Below, piece after piece: positions 46,288 to 60,335 of a stretch of 64,000 nucleotides of DNA. Source of the stretch: Pirellulimonas nuda (GTDB lineage Bacteria > Planctomycetota > Planctomycetia > Pirellulales > Lacipirellulaceae); assembly GCF_007750855.1 (NCBI RefSeq), contig NZ_CP036291.1, forward strand, positions 6,112,905 to 6,176,904, read 5' to 3'. Numbering within the stretch: the stretch's first letter is position 1; each line of letters begins with the position of its first letter. The position numbers and the translations under genes were made by a program. The notes beneath the pieces are model-generated. The model was not told the origin of the DNA and did no database searches. It worked only from the letters and a program-made list of their open reading frames with translations.

Positions 46288-46755
46288 GGATTGCAAATTG
46301 ATCATTGCAAATTGCAAATTTGACGGTCCCGGGCATGAACTCGATTGAGTTGGGAGATCGTCTGCTGGAGTTTGCTGCTCGCGCCGCGAAGGCGGCGTAG
46401 AGCTTGCCAGACAGTCGTCTCGGAAGGCACGTTGCGGGACAGTTGATCCGAAGTTGCACATCGCCCGCTGTGAACTACCAAGAGGCTTGTGCGGCGGAGA
46501 GTCGAAAAGACTTCCCCCACAAGCTTGGGATTTGTTTGAAAGAGATTCGCGAAACGAGGGGCTGGCTGCGGCTTGCGGTAAAGACCGAACTGCTTACGCA
46601 GGGTCGTCTAGATGAGTGATCGATGAATCTGAGCAACTTGCCCGCATCATCGGCCAATCGATAGCGACCGCCAAAGGAATCACCAAGAAGGACGGATAGG
46701 TCGATCCATCCTTCAATTTGCAATTTGCAATGACCAATTTGCAATTTGCAATCCT
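46288..46755 (+). mobile_element. Inverted-repeat element carrying a decayed four-helix-bundle gene
   Basis: The left tract (46288-46323) reads GGATTGCAAATTGATCATTG and then GCAAATTGCAAATTTG. The right tract (46713-46755) reads TCAATTTGCAATTTGCAATG and then ACCAATTTGCAATTTGCAAT. The right tract is the degenerate reverse complement of the left. They bracket the pseudogene at 46335-46699, giving a 468-bp unit with inverted ends, inserted just ahead of the rpoC ribosome binding site. A 15-bp direct copy of GCAACGGATTGCAAA occurs at 45835 and 46283. No transposase is present. Confidence 0.65.
46335..46699 (+). pseudogene. Four-helix-bundle protein (S23 / 23S rRNA-IVP family), disrupted
   Basis: Translated in frame from the ATG it gives MNSIELGDRLLEFAARAA followed by a TAG at 46398. 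The same frame continues with RLGRHVAGQLIRSCTSPAVN, YQEACAAESRKDFPHKLG and ICLKEIRETRGWLRL, typical of the four-helix-bundle family. It then reaches a TGA at 46617, and the conserved end QLARIIGQSIATAKGITK appears in a shifted frame up to 46699. So one nonsense mutation and one frameshift are present. Family members occur as intervening-sequence proteins in 23S rRNA genes and resemble the Avd accessory protein of diversity-generating retroelements. Confidence 0.85.
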
Positions 46756-46771
46756 TCCATAGGAGTGAAAG

Positions 46772-51112
<4,341 letters not shown>

Positions 51113-51149
51113 CGTCCTACGCGACGCGACAGCACTCCGAAACCTGCAA

Positions 51150-51180
51150 CGGGCCGGTCGCACAGCGACCGGCCCGTTTT
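51150..51180 (+). terminator. Intrinsic terminator after rpoC
   Basis: A perfect 12-bp stem (CGGGCCGGTCGC / GCGACCGGCCCG) with an ACA loop is followed by TTTT. It closes the rpo operon. Confidence 0.93.
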
Positions 51181-51317
51181 CGTTGGCCCCGTCCGCCGCC
51201 AGGGCGTAGCAGCGAGGCCGCTAGGACGGCTAGTGTGCTACGATGGACGGCGGGCTTTGACGCTGAGGATCGCTCCTGCCGGCGTTTGGACCAGCCTTGC
51301 CTCGAGGAGTTAATCTC

Positions 51318-52145
51318 ATGCCACGGGCGTTTGCCGTCGTCCTGTCGCTGGCTCTGGCCGCCTGCTGCGCACAAGGCCTGGCCCAACGACCCGCAGAGGT
51401 GCTGGAGCATTTTCACGTCGTGCCGCGGCTGAGCACGCTGCAGCTGACGGGGGGTTTTGCGGGGTACGACGCACGATACCGCCTGGCGGGCGAGTACGAC
51501 TTTTACCACAGCGCCGCCGGGTTCGGCGGCGCCGGCTTTCTGAACGCACAGGTGTACTGCTCGGTCGTGTCGCATGGCCCCGCCCCCGCCCGCGTGATCA
51601 ACGTCGACCAAGCCTTGAACCTCAGCGGGCTGGTCGGCGAGCTCCTGCCGCTCGGCGCCCCTTTCGACGTCTACCGGCTGACCGGCAGCACCGCGGAAGG
51701 CTCGTCGGTAGAACTGCTGGCCGCAATGATCGGGCCGTGGATGTACCTGCGGGGCGGCACGCAGCCCCCGGAAGGGGGCGCCGACTTCTTTGAGTATCAA
51801 CTGCGGGCCGTGGCGCGCTCGCAACCGTTTTACGACCTCAACGAGGACGGCGTGGTGGACGCGGCCGACTACACCGCGCTGCGCGACGGGGCCGCGGGGA
51901 GCGACCTTGCGGGCGCCGGCGGGTACGAGGCCTGGAGCGCGCAGTTCGGAGAAGCGGTCCCCGATTTCTCGGCGTACGACCCGATGATGGCTTTGGCCGC
52001 TTCCGCGGCCGGCCTGGCCGCCCCCGTTCCCGAAGCCGTGCCCGAGCCATCAACGCTGGGCCTAGCGGCGATCGTCGGCGCAGCGGGCTTGGGCCTCTTG
52101 TTGTTGCGGGGCCCGAGCCCGCTCGCCGGTTTCACAGCGCGCTAG
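51318..52145 (+). CDS. PEP-CTERM protein with single dockerin-type EF-hand
   Basis: This 275-residue protein has a signal peptide (ending LALAACCAQGLAQ, which also contains a possible LAAC lipobox) and a beta-rich body resembling planctomycete matrix proteins. One calcium-loop repeat follows (DLNEDGVVDAADYTALRD, near residue 175). A PEP-CTERM anchor ends it (VPEPSTLGLAAIVGAAGLGL, then LLR). PEP-CTERM proteins are processed by exosortases and displayed at the surface. A GAGGAGTTAATCTC leader precedes the ATG at 51318. Confidence 0.85.
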   Translation: MPRAFAVVLSLALAACCAQGLAQRPAEVLEHFHVVPRLSTLQLTGGFAGYDARYRLAGEYDFYHSAAGFGGAGFLNAQVYCSVVSHGPAPARVINVDQALNLSGLVGELLPLGAPFDVYRLTGSTAEGSSVELLAAMIGPWMYLRGGTQPPEGGADFFEYQLRAVARSQPFYDLNEDGVVDAADYTALRDGAAGSDLAGAGGYEAWSAQFGEAVPDFSAYDPMMALAASAAGLAAPVPEAVPEPSTLGLAAIVGAAGLGLLLLRGPSPLAGFTAR

Positions 52146-52507
52146 CCCGCTGGCGGCCCGCCCCGGGTGGCTCTCTACGCGAGCGGCGATTGCGCAAGAA
52201 TGCGCTCGCAAATAGCCACCCCCTCGCCGACAATCTAGGTCTGTTTCTGCGCGCGGCGGTCGAGGCGCCCGAAAGGGGCGCCGACTTTTGTCCGGGAGGT
52301 GTCCGATTGATGGGGAGTTTTGTCCGGCGACACGCCTCGGGAGTCGTCCGTTTCAACGATCCGGCAGGGGGCCACGCTGCCGCCACCCGAAAAACCAGGG
52401 GAAACGCCGGCCGAGGGGGGGTTTTGTCCGATTTTCTACCGCGGCAGACGCCGGACAAAAGGACAAAAGGTTTCGGCGCGGGCGGGCCCGCGGGCTGCCC
52501 GCTGGCG
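52146..52507. other. Intergenic region with TTTTGTCCG motifs
   Basis: This 362-bp stretch has no ORF with coding character. It contains CTTTTGTCCG (52285), GTTTTGTCCG twice (52318 and 52421), GTGTCCGATTG, and the inverted CCGGACAAAAGGACAAAAGG (52451). The recurrent TTTTGTCCG spacing is described as a finding. Confidence 0.5.
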
Positions 52508-54367
52508 TTAGCGGGAGCCGGGCTGCGGCGCCTCTGGCGACTTCGCCAAACGCAGGACCCAATGGGCCGCGGCAACCCCCACCAGCAGCAGCGATGCGGG
52601 CGAGGGCTCCGGAACCACGCCGCCGGTCAAGAGCGCCGGTCCGGTCCCGAAGTTGTTCTTCCAGAGCGTGTAGTCCTCCTGGTCGACGACGCCGCCGGAG
52701 CCGTTTCCAGCGAGCACCGAGCCGCCCTCTTGGGCGCCGAGGTTGTCGCGCCAGACGGTGTAGTCGGCCAGGTCGACGGCGCCGTCGCCGTTGAAGTCGC
52801 CCGGAACGCCGCCCACCGGCGCCCGCTGGCTTGCGCCGAGCTCGGCGGCGTCGGCGGGGACCGGGACGCCCCAAAAGTCGAGTCCGCCGTTGTTGGGCAT
52901 CACGATCCCTTGGCCGAAGTAGGGAGAGTTTTCGGCCAGGCGGTACCCGTCCAGCACGTGCCTGCCGAACTCCATGTCGACGTCGTAGGGCTCGGCGCCG
53001 GGGCCGGCCAAACGTGGGTTGTCGGTGAGCGGGTTCACCTCGGAGGTGGGGGGCGTGATGCGGAAGTAGACGTTGGTGTCGTAGACCACGTTCTGGCCGT
53101 TGTCTGCGTTGGCGCCGGCGGCCCCGGAGCCGCTGCTGTAGAAGATGTTGTTGTTGAACGTGGTGTTCAGCGGGGTCCGTTCGAGGTTCGGCCCGATCAG
53201 CTCGGGGGTGATGCCGCGGCTGAAGAAGTGGGTGTTGTTGTAGATCTTGACGTCGGTGGCGTCGGTCTCCCCTTCGAAGCCGTAGTGGTAGGCGCCGTGC
53301 AGGTCGTTGACGCTCAGGTTGTACCGGATGGTTACGTCGGTGAGCGGCTTCTTCATGACGCTCGCGAACCAGTGGTTGCCGTGGCTGTAGTTGTACTGGA
53401 TGACGGTGCCCTTGGACTTGTAGTCCGCATCGAAGCCGCCCCGGTCGTGGTCGCCCGGCTCGCCGACGTTGCCGTAGGCCTCGTTGTACTGGAACGTGAG
53501 GCCGATCGTCTTGAAGTTGAAGAAGCTGTTTCCGGTGCTGTGGCGGCTGCTGTTGGCCGACGTGTTGTACTCGTACACGGCGTGGTCGCTGTCGCGGGCG
53601 ATCACGGAGTTCCGGCCGGTGTTGCCGACCCAGTTGTGCGCCACGTAGAGGTTCTTGATGGCGTTGGCCCGCTGGTCGCCCTGGAAGTCTTGTGCGTCTT
53701 CGATGTCGGCGTCGTCGATATCGGTGCCGATGCCAACGCCGCCGATCTGATCGATGACGTTGTTGACGATCCGCACGTCGTTGTAGGTGGTGGCCCGGGA
53801 GCTGGTGGGCGAGTAGCCGTGCACGTGGATGCCGCCGCGCTTCTTGCCGGCGACGCCGCCGTTGATGTGGTGGACGTAGTTGTTGTTGAGGTAGATGTGG
53901 TTGTGGATCTTGCCGGTGTCTTCTCCCAGTACGTAGATCCCGAACAGGTCTGCGGACTGGTTGCCGCCGTTGTTGTTGGTGATTTCGAGGTCGCTTACTT
54001 CTACGTACTCGGAGTTAAAGAGCAGCAGGCCGGCCGACACGGTGGCGCCCGACCGCGTGGGGTGCGGGTGGATGACCCCCTGGTTGTTGAGCACCGGCCG
54101 GTTCCCCTCGCCGTAGGCGGAGATGGTGATCACGTTGCCGGCCGCGCCGGCGGTCTTCGGCGCAAACATGCCCGTGAAGCTCTTGCCCCGCTCGAAGAGG
54201 ATGTTGTCGCCCGGGGCGAACGTCGCGCCGCGGTAGGCGTCGAAATCGGCCTGCGACGAGATGAAGAAGTCGGCGCCCAAGGCCGCCGGGCCGCCGGCCG
54301 CCAGGGGCAGCAGCGCCCCAGCAACGAGCCCTGCCAGTCGAATCGAAGGAGAGAGTGTGTTGTGCAT
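52508..54367 (-). CDS. Secreted right-handed beta-helix protein with dockerin and PEP-CTERM
   Basis: The 619-residue protein has a signal peptide ([20 protein letters not shown]). A long right-handed beta-helix follows, rich in Asn stacks ([43 protein letters not shown]), as in pectate- and alginate-lyase-like or polysaccharide-binding proteins. Two dockerin-type EF-hands ([35 protein letters not shown]) and a PEP-CTERM anchor ([16 protein letters not shown]) end it. Catalytic residues cannot be assigned. It starts 13 bp after the upstream gene, so it is probably co-transcribed. Confidence 0.85.
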   Translation of the reverse strand: MHNTLSPSIRLAGLVAGALLPLAAGGPAALGADFFISSQADFDAYRGATFAPGDNILFERGKSFTGMFAPKTAGAAGNVITISAYGEGNRPVLNNQGVIHPHPTRSGATVSAGLLLFNSEYVEVSDLEITNNNGGNQSADLFGIYVLGEDTGKIHNHIYLNNNYVHHINGGVAGKKRGGIHVHGYSPTSSRATTYNDVRIVNNVIDQIGGVGIGTDIDDADIEDAQDFQGDQRANAIKNLYVAHNWVGNTGRNSVIARDSDHAVYEYNTSANSSRHSTGNSFFNFKTIGLTFQYNEAYGNVGEPGDHDRGGFDADYKSKGTVIQYNYSHGNHWFASVMKKPLTDVTIRYNLSVNDLHGAYHYGFEGETDATDVKIYNNTHFFSRGITPELIGPNLERTPLNTTFNNNIFYSSGSGAAGANADNGQNVVYDTNVYFRITPPTSEVNPLTDNPRLAGPGAEPYDVDMEFGRHVLDGYRLAENSPYFGQGIVMPNNGGLDFWGVPVPADAAELGASQRAPVGGVPGDFNGDGAVDLADYTVWRDNLGAQEGGSVLAGNGSGGVVDQEDYTLWKNNFGTGPALLTGGVVPEPSPASLLLVGVAAAHWVLRLAKSPEAPQPGSR

Positions 54368-54380
54368 GCGATTTGAACCG

Positions 54381-56048
54381 TCAAGAGAGAGAGTCGTTGG
54401 CGCCGGCCGGGGAGCGATTGTGGCCGGCTCTTGCGACCGGAAGAAGAACCGCGCGGCGGCGCCCACCGGGGGCGACCGCGTAGAGCCCCGCCAATGCGGC
54501 GGCCAGCATGGCCCACACGCCGGGCGGCTCCGGGACCGCGGCGGCGGCTGGGCTAGCGGCGCCGGCGCCGCCGGGCAGGCCGAAGTTCGACCTCCAAACG
54601 TCGTACTCCGCGGTGGTCACGACGCCGTCGCCGTCGTAGGGGTCGGTGTTCGGCAGCGGGGCGGCCTGCCCAAGCCGGTCACGCCAGGTGGTGTAGTCGG
54701 CCAGATCGACGACGCCGTCCTGGTTGTAGTCGCCGTAGAGGTGCGGTATCAGCCTGACGGTGGTGATCTGGCCTTCGCCCTGAGCGCCCCCGAATTGCTG
54801 GGACACGTACGACAGGAAGAGGTATTTGGACCCGTCGTCGTCCACAAAGATATCGGTGTCGCCCAGCGACACGGGGTCTGCAAAATAAGTAGGGTCCGCG
54901 CCCGGGTGAGCGGCCTGTACCGCGGCGGCGAGCTCCTGTGGCGTCAGCACCACGTCGAACAGAACTTGCCCCACGCTGTCTCGCTTGACCGACCAGTTCT
55001 GGAAGTCGGGGTCGCTGATGTCGTACACGATCCGATAGATGCCGTCGAAGCGGTCCGACGGGTCCTCGCGGACGTAGAAGAACACCTCGAGGTCGTCCGG
55101 CGACAACAGGTTCACGCTGACGTGGTTCAGACGTTCGTCGTTGCCGTTGGACGTAACCCGGACGCCCGGGTTGGGGTTTCTTGGGTGGCTGGCGAACTCG
55201 GAGGAGGCCAGGAACGAAGCCCCCGGCGAGTAGTAGTCGTCCTGCACGGTCGAGGCGTCGTTGGTCCACAAGTCGCCGGGCGTGTTTTCACGGGTCCACG
55301 CCTCGCCGAAGGGGGCGGCGGCGGACGGCGCCCAGGGATCCAGCGGGTCGGGCGACGCGTTGATGATCGCCCGCTTCGCCACGGAGTACCACTCGCCGTT
55401 CTTCTGGAAGGCGCGCTGGTAGTCTTCGCCGATCCAGACGTCGCGCGTGAGGTTGTCCACCGTGACTGTTACTGGACCACGCCCGCTCTCCCCACCGGCC
55501 GTGAGGGGGTCGTTGAAGTTCAGGCCGGTCGAACTGGTCGTGACAAAGCTCTCGTGCCGCCGCGTGGCTCGTGTTCCTCCGGACGATGTTTCCGAGGGCT
55601 GATTCTGTCCGTGGAAGTACAGTATGATCCGCTGATTGGCGTCGTCGATGTGCACGTCGGGGGCGGCCGCGTGATCGTAGGTGTCGCGAGTAGGGTCTGC
55701 TTCTACGTCGAAAACGCCCCGGCGGCTCTGGCCATTGAACACGCCCCCCAGATCGAAATCGGTCCAAGGGCCGTCGAGCGACGCGGCCCACTTCATGCGG
55801 ATGTGCTGGCCGCCGTGGGTGCCGTAGTACATGTAGTAGTTTGCATCGGCGTCGGCCCGATCGGCCGGGGCGATCCAATCGGGCACGTGGATGACCGAGG
55901 GGAACGCGGTTTGGTTGTCGCCCGCAACGCGGGCGATCACCGCGCCCTGGCCGACAAGCTCAAAGTCGTAAATCGTGCCCGCTTCGACGGCGGCGCCATG
56001 CGCAAGGAGGATCGCTGCGCAGCAACCGGTGGCGGAGAACCTCGGCAT
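54381..56048 (-). CDS. Secreted propeller-type glycosidase-like protein with dockerin and PEP-CTERM
   Basis: The 555-residue protein has a five-bladed-propeller look, with [33 protein letters not shown] and [17 protein letters not shown]. This is the arrangement of GH43/GH117-like glycosidases acting on marine glycans. Two dockerin-like repeats follow ([39 protein letters not shown]), then a PEP-CTERM ([17 protein letters not shown]) and 20 unusual trailing residues after the RRR anchor. The family is inferred; I cannot confirm the catalytic acids. Confidence 0.75.
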   Translation of the reverse strand: MPRFSATGCCAAILLAHGAAVEAGTIYDFELVGQGAVIARVAGDNQTAFPSVIHVPDWIAPADRADADANYYMYYGTHGGQHIRMKWAASLDGPWTDFDLGGVFNGQSRRGVFDVEADPTRDTYDHAAAPDVHIDDANQRIILYFHGQNQPSETSSGGTRATRRHESFVTTSSTGLNFNDPLTAGGESGRGPVTVTVDNLTRDVWIGEDYQRAFQKNGEWYSVAKRAIINASPDPLDPWAPSAAAPFGEAWTRENTPGDLWTNDASTVQDDYYSPGASFLASSEFASHPRNPNPGVRVTSNGNDERLNHVSVNLLSPDDLEVFFYVREDPSDRFDGIYRIVYDISDPDFQNWSVKRDSVGQVLFDVVLTPQELAAAVQAAHPGADPTYFADPVSLGDTDIFVDDDGSKYLFLSYVSQQFGGAQGEGQITTVRLIPHLYGDYNQDGVVDLADYTTWRDRLGQAAPLPNTDPYDGDGVVTTAEYDVWRSNFGLPGGAGAASPAAAAVPEPPGVWAMLAAALAGLYAVAPGGRRRAVLLPVARAGHNRSPAGANDSLS

Positions 56049-56257
56049 GGTGATCGACGCGTCGCTGACGGGCGGGAGGAGTCGGACGTTCTAGACACTC
56101 GGCTCCGTCGGCCGCAGCGGGCCGCGGAGCGTCAATTGGAGGAGAGCCCATTAATTAGGGCGCGGCTCGGCCGATTTTGGACATCGACAGCAGAAAAAGC
56201 CCGGTTTTCTGGGAACGCGACGAAGGCAGGCCCGGCGCCAAACCAGCGCCACCCGGC

Positions 56258-57823
56258 TCACTCAAGCCAAGAGGGAACCCCTTCTGCCTTGAACTGGTCG
56301 ACCCGCGCGTCGTACATGTCGCGTGGGAAATGGTCTTTCCCGGGGGGCAGGGCGTCCTGCTTGGGGAGCCATTTGCGGTGCTCTTGGAGCACCTCGGCGT
56401 GCTGGGCCTGGTTGGCCAGGTTGTGGTGTTCGCCCGGGTCGACCCGGTGGTCGTACAGTTCCTCGGCGCCGTCCCGGTAGCGGGTGTACCGCCAGTCTTG
56501 GCTGCGGAGGGAATGGTTCTTGTAGTAGCGTGTGGTCAGCACGGGTTTGCCCCGTTCGGCGTTGGGGTCCTCGGTTAGCGGCGTGAGGTCAACGCCGTCG
56601 AGCCCCTGGTCGGGCAGGTCGCACAGCGACGCCAGGGTCGGGTAAATATCGATCAAGCTAACCGGGCGATTGTTGGAGAGGTTGGTATTCTTCTGACCGG
56701 GGTAAGAAAGGAACAACACCACCTTTGTCGACTCTTCCCACAACGCCTGCTTGCGCCAATGGCGTTTCTCGCCCAGGTGCTGACCGTGGTCCGAGCACAG
56801 CACCACGATCGTGTTCTCGGCGTAGGGGCTGCGCTTCAGGGCGTCGATCACCCGGCCGATCTCGTGGTCGACAAAGGTTGTGCACGCCAGGTAGGCGCGT
56901 ACAAGCTCCTTCCAATAGGTCGGGCTTAGGTCCAGCACTTCTCGATGGTCGCCGTCGGGCAGCGTGCCGTAGGCCATCGCCTTGCCGTACAGCGGGATGT
57001 CTGAGAACTCATCTTCCGGGATGTGTGGCAGTTCAATCGAGTCGAGGGGGTAGCGATCGAAGTACCGCTTCGGCGCCGTGTAGGGAACATGCGGCCTGAT
57101 GAAGCCGACCGCCATGAAGAAGGGCTTGTCGAAGTCTTGCCGAAGCTGCCTGACGGCCCAACCCGCGATTTGCTCGTCTGGCATTCCTTTGGGTGGGATC
57201 GCGTCTTCCTCCAGCGCTTCCCAGCTCAGCGAGTCGCCGCTGACCGAGTGGCCGTGCTTCAGGCGGATCGCTCCGCCGTCCTTCGGCCCGGGGCCAAACT
57301 TGCCCTTTGCGTGGGCCTCGTTCACAAAGCCGTACTTGGGGGAACGCGTCGTGTCCCAGTAGGGGTAGTCGAAGTCTTGGACCCCTTTGTGGAAGATCTT
57401 GCCCGCGGCCAGCGTGGTGTAGCCGTGCTTCCTGAAGAAGGTGGGCATCGGGAGCCGCCCGGCGAGCACTTCGTCGTACGACTTCTCGATCGTCCCCAGG
57501 CCGGTAGTGCCGAGCCAACCCGTGTTGGCGGGGTGCAGCCCCGTGAAGAGCGAGTGCCTGGAGGTGTTGCAGACCGGGGCGGAGCAATGGGCGTTGGTGA
57601 ACGCGGCGCCGCTGCGGAAGAGCTTGTCTAGGTTCGGGGTGTAGGCCTGCGGGTGCCCCTGCAGCGCTCCTGTCCAGTCGTTCAAGTCGTCGACCATGAT
57701 GAACAGAACATTCGGCTTGGTCGTCGACGCCGGTTGCGCGGGCGCCTGGGCGCACGCCGCGTTGTTCGCGGCGACCCATCCGGTCGCCAGGCAGCAGAGG
57801 ACGGCGCTTGTTCGCAGGCTCAT
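56258..57823 (-). CDS. Secreted sulfatase (iduronate-2-sulfatase-like, family S1)
   Basis: The 521-residue protein has a signal peptide, the metal site MVDDLNDW (Asp45, Asp46), and a sulfatase motif at residues 85-89 that reads CNTSR. CxPSR or CxASR is the normal formylglycine signature. Later come CSDHGQHLGEKRHW and the C-terminal domain typical of iduronate-2-sulfatase-like enzymes. It would remove sulfate esters from algal or animal glycans outside the cell. The ATG at 57823 is chosen for the signal peptide; the upstream extension is not coding-like. Confidence 0.92.
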   Translation of the reverse strand: MSLRTSAVLCCLATGWVAANNAACAQAPAQPASTTKPNVLFIMVDDLNDWTGALQGHPQAYTPNLDKLFRSGAAFTNAHCSAPVCNTSRHSLFTGLHPANTGWLGTTGLGTIEKSYDEVLAGRLPMPTFFRKHGYTTLAAGKIFHKGVQDFDYPYWDTTRSPKYGFVNEAHAKGKFGPGPKDGGAIRLKHGHSVSGDSLSWEALEEDAIPPKGMPDEQIAGWAVRQLRQDFDKPFFMAVGFIRPHVPYTAPKRYFDRYPLDSIELPHIPEDEFSDIPLYGKAMAYGTLPDGDHREVLDLSPTYWKELVRAYLACTTFVDHEIGRVIDALKRSPYAENTIVVLCSDHGQHLGEKRHWRKQALWEESTKVVLFLSYPGQKNTNLSNNRPVSLIDIYPTLASLCDLPDQGLDGVDLTPLTEDPNAERGKPVLTTRYYKNHSLRSQDWRYTRYRDGAEELYDHRVDPGEHHNLANQAQHAEVLQEHRKWLPKQDALPPGKDHFPRDMYDARVDQFKAEGVPSWLE

Positions 57824-57893
57824 CGCGTGTTCCTCAGGATCGTGTAGCAGCCGCCGTGGCCGGCGCTGCGATTGGCGTTCGTCGCCCCGTGCG

Positions 57894-58727
57894 TCACTTC
57901 CGGGCCGCGTCGCCGAGCGATTGCATCTCCGCGGCGTAGCGTCGGCCAAACTCGCGAAGGGCCTCCGCATCAAAGTGCGAGAAGTCCCCCTTGTGGCCGA
58001 GCCCCTCGGCGCTGACGCATGCCGTGTGCTCGACCAGACCCGGAACGCTCTGTTGCTGCTCGATCACCAAGTCGCTCCGCCCCTTCACGCCGACGCGGAA
58101 CTCGCCGATCTCGCCCAGCACAAACGGCAGCGTCGGCTGGCCGAGGTCGCTGCGCAGGTCGGCGATCAGCCGGGCCAGCCGTTGTGCGTAGGTGGACGCG
58201 GACTTCTCGCCACAATCCCCCTCCCCTTGGTGCCAAAGGATTCCGCGAAGGACGCCGTGCTGTTCTGCGTGCTTGGTTCGGGCGACGGCCGCTTCGTAGA
58301 GCTCGCCCCCCTTGCTCCATTGTTTTAATGAAGTCCCCCCCACGGCGCAGGGCACCAGCCCGATCGTGACGCTGGGATCGGACATCCGCATCTGCGTTGC
58401 AAAGTCGATGCCGAGGCCGACTCCGGCAATCTTTGGCTTGTCGAAGTGCAATGGGTGCGCCGCCTGTTTCCAGTGATTGTCGCTATCGAGCACGTACACG
58501 CCCGCGACAGGAAGCCGATCGCTGGGAGACATCTCTCCGCGGCCCGACATGTTCGATTGGCCGATCAACAGATAGAGATGAACGTTCTGCTTGGGAGCCG
58601 TCAGTTCGGAAACGGCGTCCGATGAGTCGGCGGCTATCGAGCGCTGCGGTGACGCGACAATCAGCACCAGCGCCAACACGCCACTTACCGCATGCGTGCG
58701 CCTCGACTTTTTGATTGTGTGCGTCAT
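57894..58727 (-). CDS. SGNH/SASA-type carbohydrate esterase
   Basis: This 277-residue protein has a signal peptide and the sialate-O-acetylesterase-type motif LLIGQSNMSGRG (Ser58 the nucleophile). It also has GLVPCAVGGTSLKQW and a C-terminal GDFSHFD supplying Asp and His. It is similar to carbohydrate esterase family 6, and would deacetylate secreted polysaccharide. It lies between the FecR gene (54 bp) and the sulfatase (70 bp) on the same strand. The ATG at 58727 is chosen over an earlier start. Confidence 0.87.
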   Translation of the reverse strand: MTHTIKKSRRTHAVSGVLALVLIVASPQRSIAADSSDAVSELTAPKQNVHLYLLIGQSNMSGRGEMSPSDRLPVAGVYVLDSDNHWKQAAHPLHFDKPKIAGVGLGIDFATQMRMSDPSVTIGLVPCAVGGTSLKQWSKGGELYEAAVARTKHAEQHGVLRGILWHQGEGDCGEKSASTYAQRLARLIADLRSDLGQPTLPFVLGEIGEFRVGVKGRSDLVIEQQQSVPGLVEHTACVSAEGLGHKGDFSHFDAEALREFGRRYAAEMQSLGDAARK

Positions 58728-58781
58728 GGCAGATGAGCGAGATTCGAAAAGTGAGAACCCGCCCATCGACAGGGCGGCAAG

Positions 58782-60335
58782 CTAGTACAACGGGGTCGCA
58801 GCGATACCGTACATGTTGAAGCCGTCGATGTCGGTCGGCCGCTCGACGCCGCCCAGCACGACTTCTGAGGGGACCTTCACCTCTCGCTTCCAGATCGAAA
58901 AAACGGTGTCGACGCTCTTGCCCTCGCCGGTCGCCAGGTGGCGTCGCCCTGTGCTGGTGGGGTGCCACCGCGAAGGGCCTTCATCGAGGCCGATGTCGTC
59001 GCCCGTGTCCACGAATCCGCCCTCGTGCAACCATTGCGGGATTGTGACCGCGTCGCTGAGGAAGACGAACAGCGTAATCGGCTTGGCGACATACAGCGTC
59101 ACCTCCAGGCGGTTACGCAGTTGCTTATCGTCGTTAAAGGGCATGATGTACTCGGCGCCCCGCAACTGGCGTGGGATGCCCCGGTCGTCGACGCCGTTCC
59201 ATTGGTGGTTGCGATCGACAAAGGCGGGGGCGTCCTCGTGCAAACCACCGCGTACGATCTTGTAGAACTTCTTGCTGTCCGAGTCGCGGATATTGTCCCG
59301 CACGTCGGAAATCAGCGGCGACACCGTGCTCCGCAAGCGGTGATCGGGCGACGACGTCGGGAAACGATCGCTCGGTACGGCGAACACGCGATGGAACTCC
59401 CCGTTGCTCCCCACACGTAGCGCCTCGCCCTGATTCAGGCGCTTAGTAATCGACGAAACCGCACGGCTCTCCGATCCATCGAGTGTCAGGTCCACGATCC
59501 CGCGAAAGACGGCGACCTCGGTTTCGCCCAGTTCGCTGATCGTGACGCCGAACTCCGTCCCCAGGTCGATCACACGCGCGCTGGGGGTCTCGATGGTGAA
59601 GCCACGCGCCTCTTCGCCCACCCGAGCGCCGATGGAGCCATGCTGGCTGTAAGCGCTGCCCGCGGTGAGGATCTTGAAGTGCGTCTGCCCCTCCAAGACC
59701 ACTTCGACGCCGGTGTCGAACAGCAACTCGACCTGACCGGCCATCAGGTCGAGCGTCTGGCCGGGACGCAGGCGGGAGAGCTCGGCGGGCGAGATCGAGT
59801 CCGCGGCCCACCGGACGTCGATCATGCGAGTGACGGTGGCCACAGCGGCGATCCCTGGTTGAACCGGGCCGCCGTCCTGGTTCACCTGCCGGACGACGCC
59901 CGCGGCGGTCGCTACCGGCGCCGCATCCCCGGCGGCTGCCAACCGATCGGCGTGCGGCCGATCGCCACCGGTTGCGAACCAGACGCCCACGCCTGCGATG
60001 ATCGCCGCAGCGCTAAAGCCCAGCAGCGCCGCCCAGGGAAGCACGCGATCTCGGCCCCCCGGTCGCCGCTCGGCCGTCGCGGCGCGCGACGCGAACGCCC
60101 CGTGCATGGCCTCGTTCATCGCCTCGTCGAGCAGGTCGAGCGGCTGATTGGCGTAGGACCAACGGAGGCTGGTCTGCTCTTGCATGTAGGCGACGTAAAT
60201 CTGCCGCACCGACTCGTCGCTCGCGAGCAGCGCGGCAAACTCGCGCCGCTGCGAAGCCGTGGCGGCGCCTTCCAGCTCGCTGGTCACGTAGTCGTGGACA
60301 CGACAGTAGCTTACCTCGTAGCGATTGCGGTTCAT
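58782..60335 (-). CDS. FecR-domain membrane protein (anti-sigma-type regulator)
   Basis: The 517-residue protein has an N-terminal helical part for contact with the sigma factor, a membrane segment near residues 97-120 (LLGFSAAAIIAGVGVWFATG) and an extracytoplasmic FecR domain (QTLDLMAGQVELLFDTGVEV). A large C-terminal domain of unknown type ends it (FVDRNHQWNGVDDRGIPRQL ... LEVTLYVAKPITLFVFLS). It overlaps the sigma gene by 4 nt. FecR domains pass a surface signal to the paired ECF sigma factor. Confidence 0.88.
   Translation of the reverse strand: MNRNRYEVSYCRVHDYVTSELEGAATASQRREFAALLASDESVRQIYVAYMQEQTSLRWSYANQPLDLLDEAMNEAMHGAFASRAATAERRPGGRDRVLPWAALLGFSAAAIIAGVGVWFATGGDRPHADRLAAAGDAAPVATAAGVVRQVNQDGGPVQPGIAAVATVTRMIDVRWAADSISPAELSRLRPGQTLDLMAGQVELLFDTGVEVVLEGQTHFKILTAGSAYSQHGSIGARVGEEARGFTIETPSARVIDLGTEFGVTISELGETEVAVFRGIVDLTLDGSESRAVSSITKRLNQGEALRVGSNGEFHRVFAVPSDRFPTSSPDHRLRSTVSPLISDVRDNIRDSDSKKFYKIVRGGLHEDAPAFVDRNHQWNGVDDRGIPRQLRGAEYIMPFNDDKQLRNRLEVTLYVAKPITLFVFLSDAVTIPQWLHEGGFVDTGDDIGLDEGPSRWHPTSTGRRHLATGEGKSVDTVFSIWKREVKVPSEVVLGGVERPTDIDGFNMYGIAATPLY

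Noticed and set aside
46475-46744. Minus-strand ORF over the four-helix-bundle relic
   Set aside because: The plus strand shows the real, disrupted family sequence in two frames; the minus ORF has no similarity.
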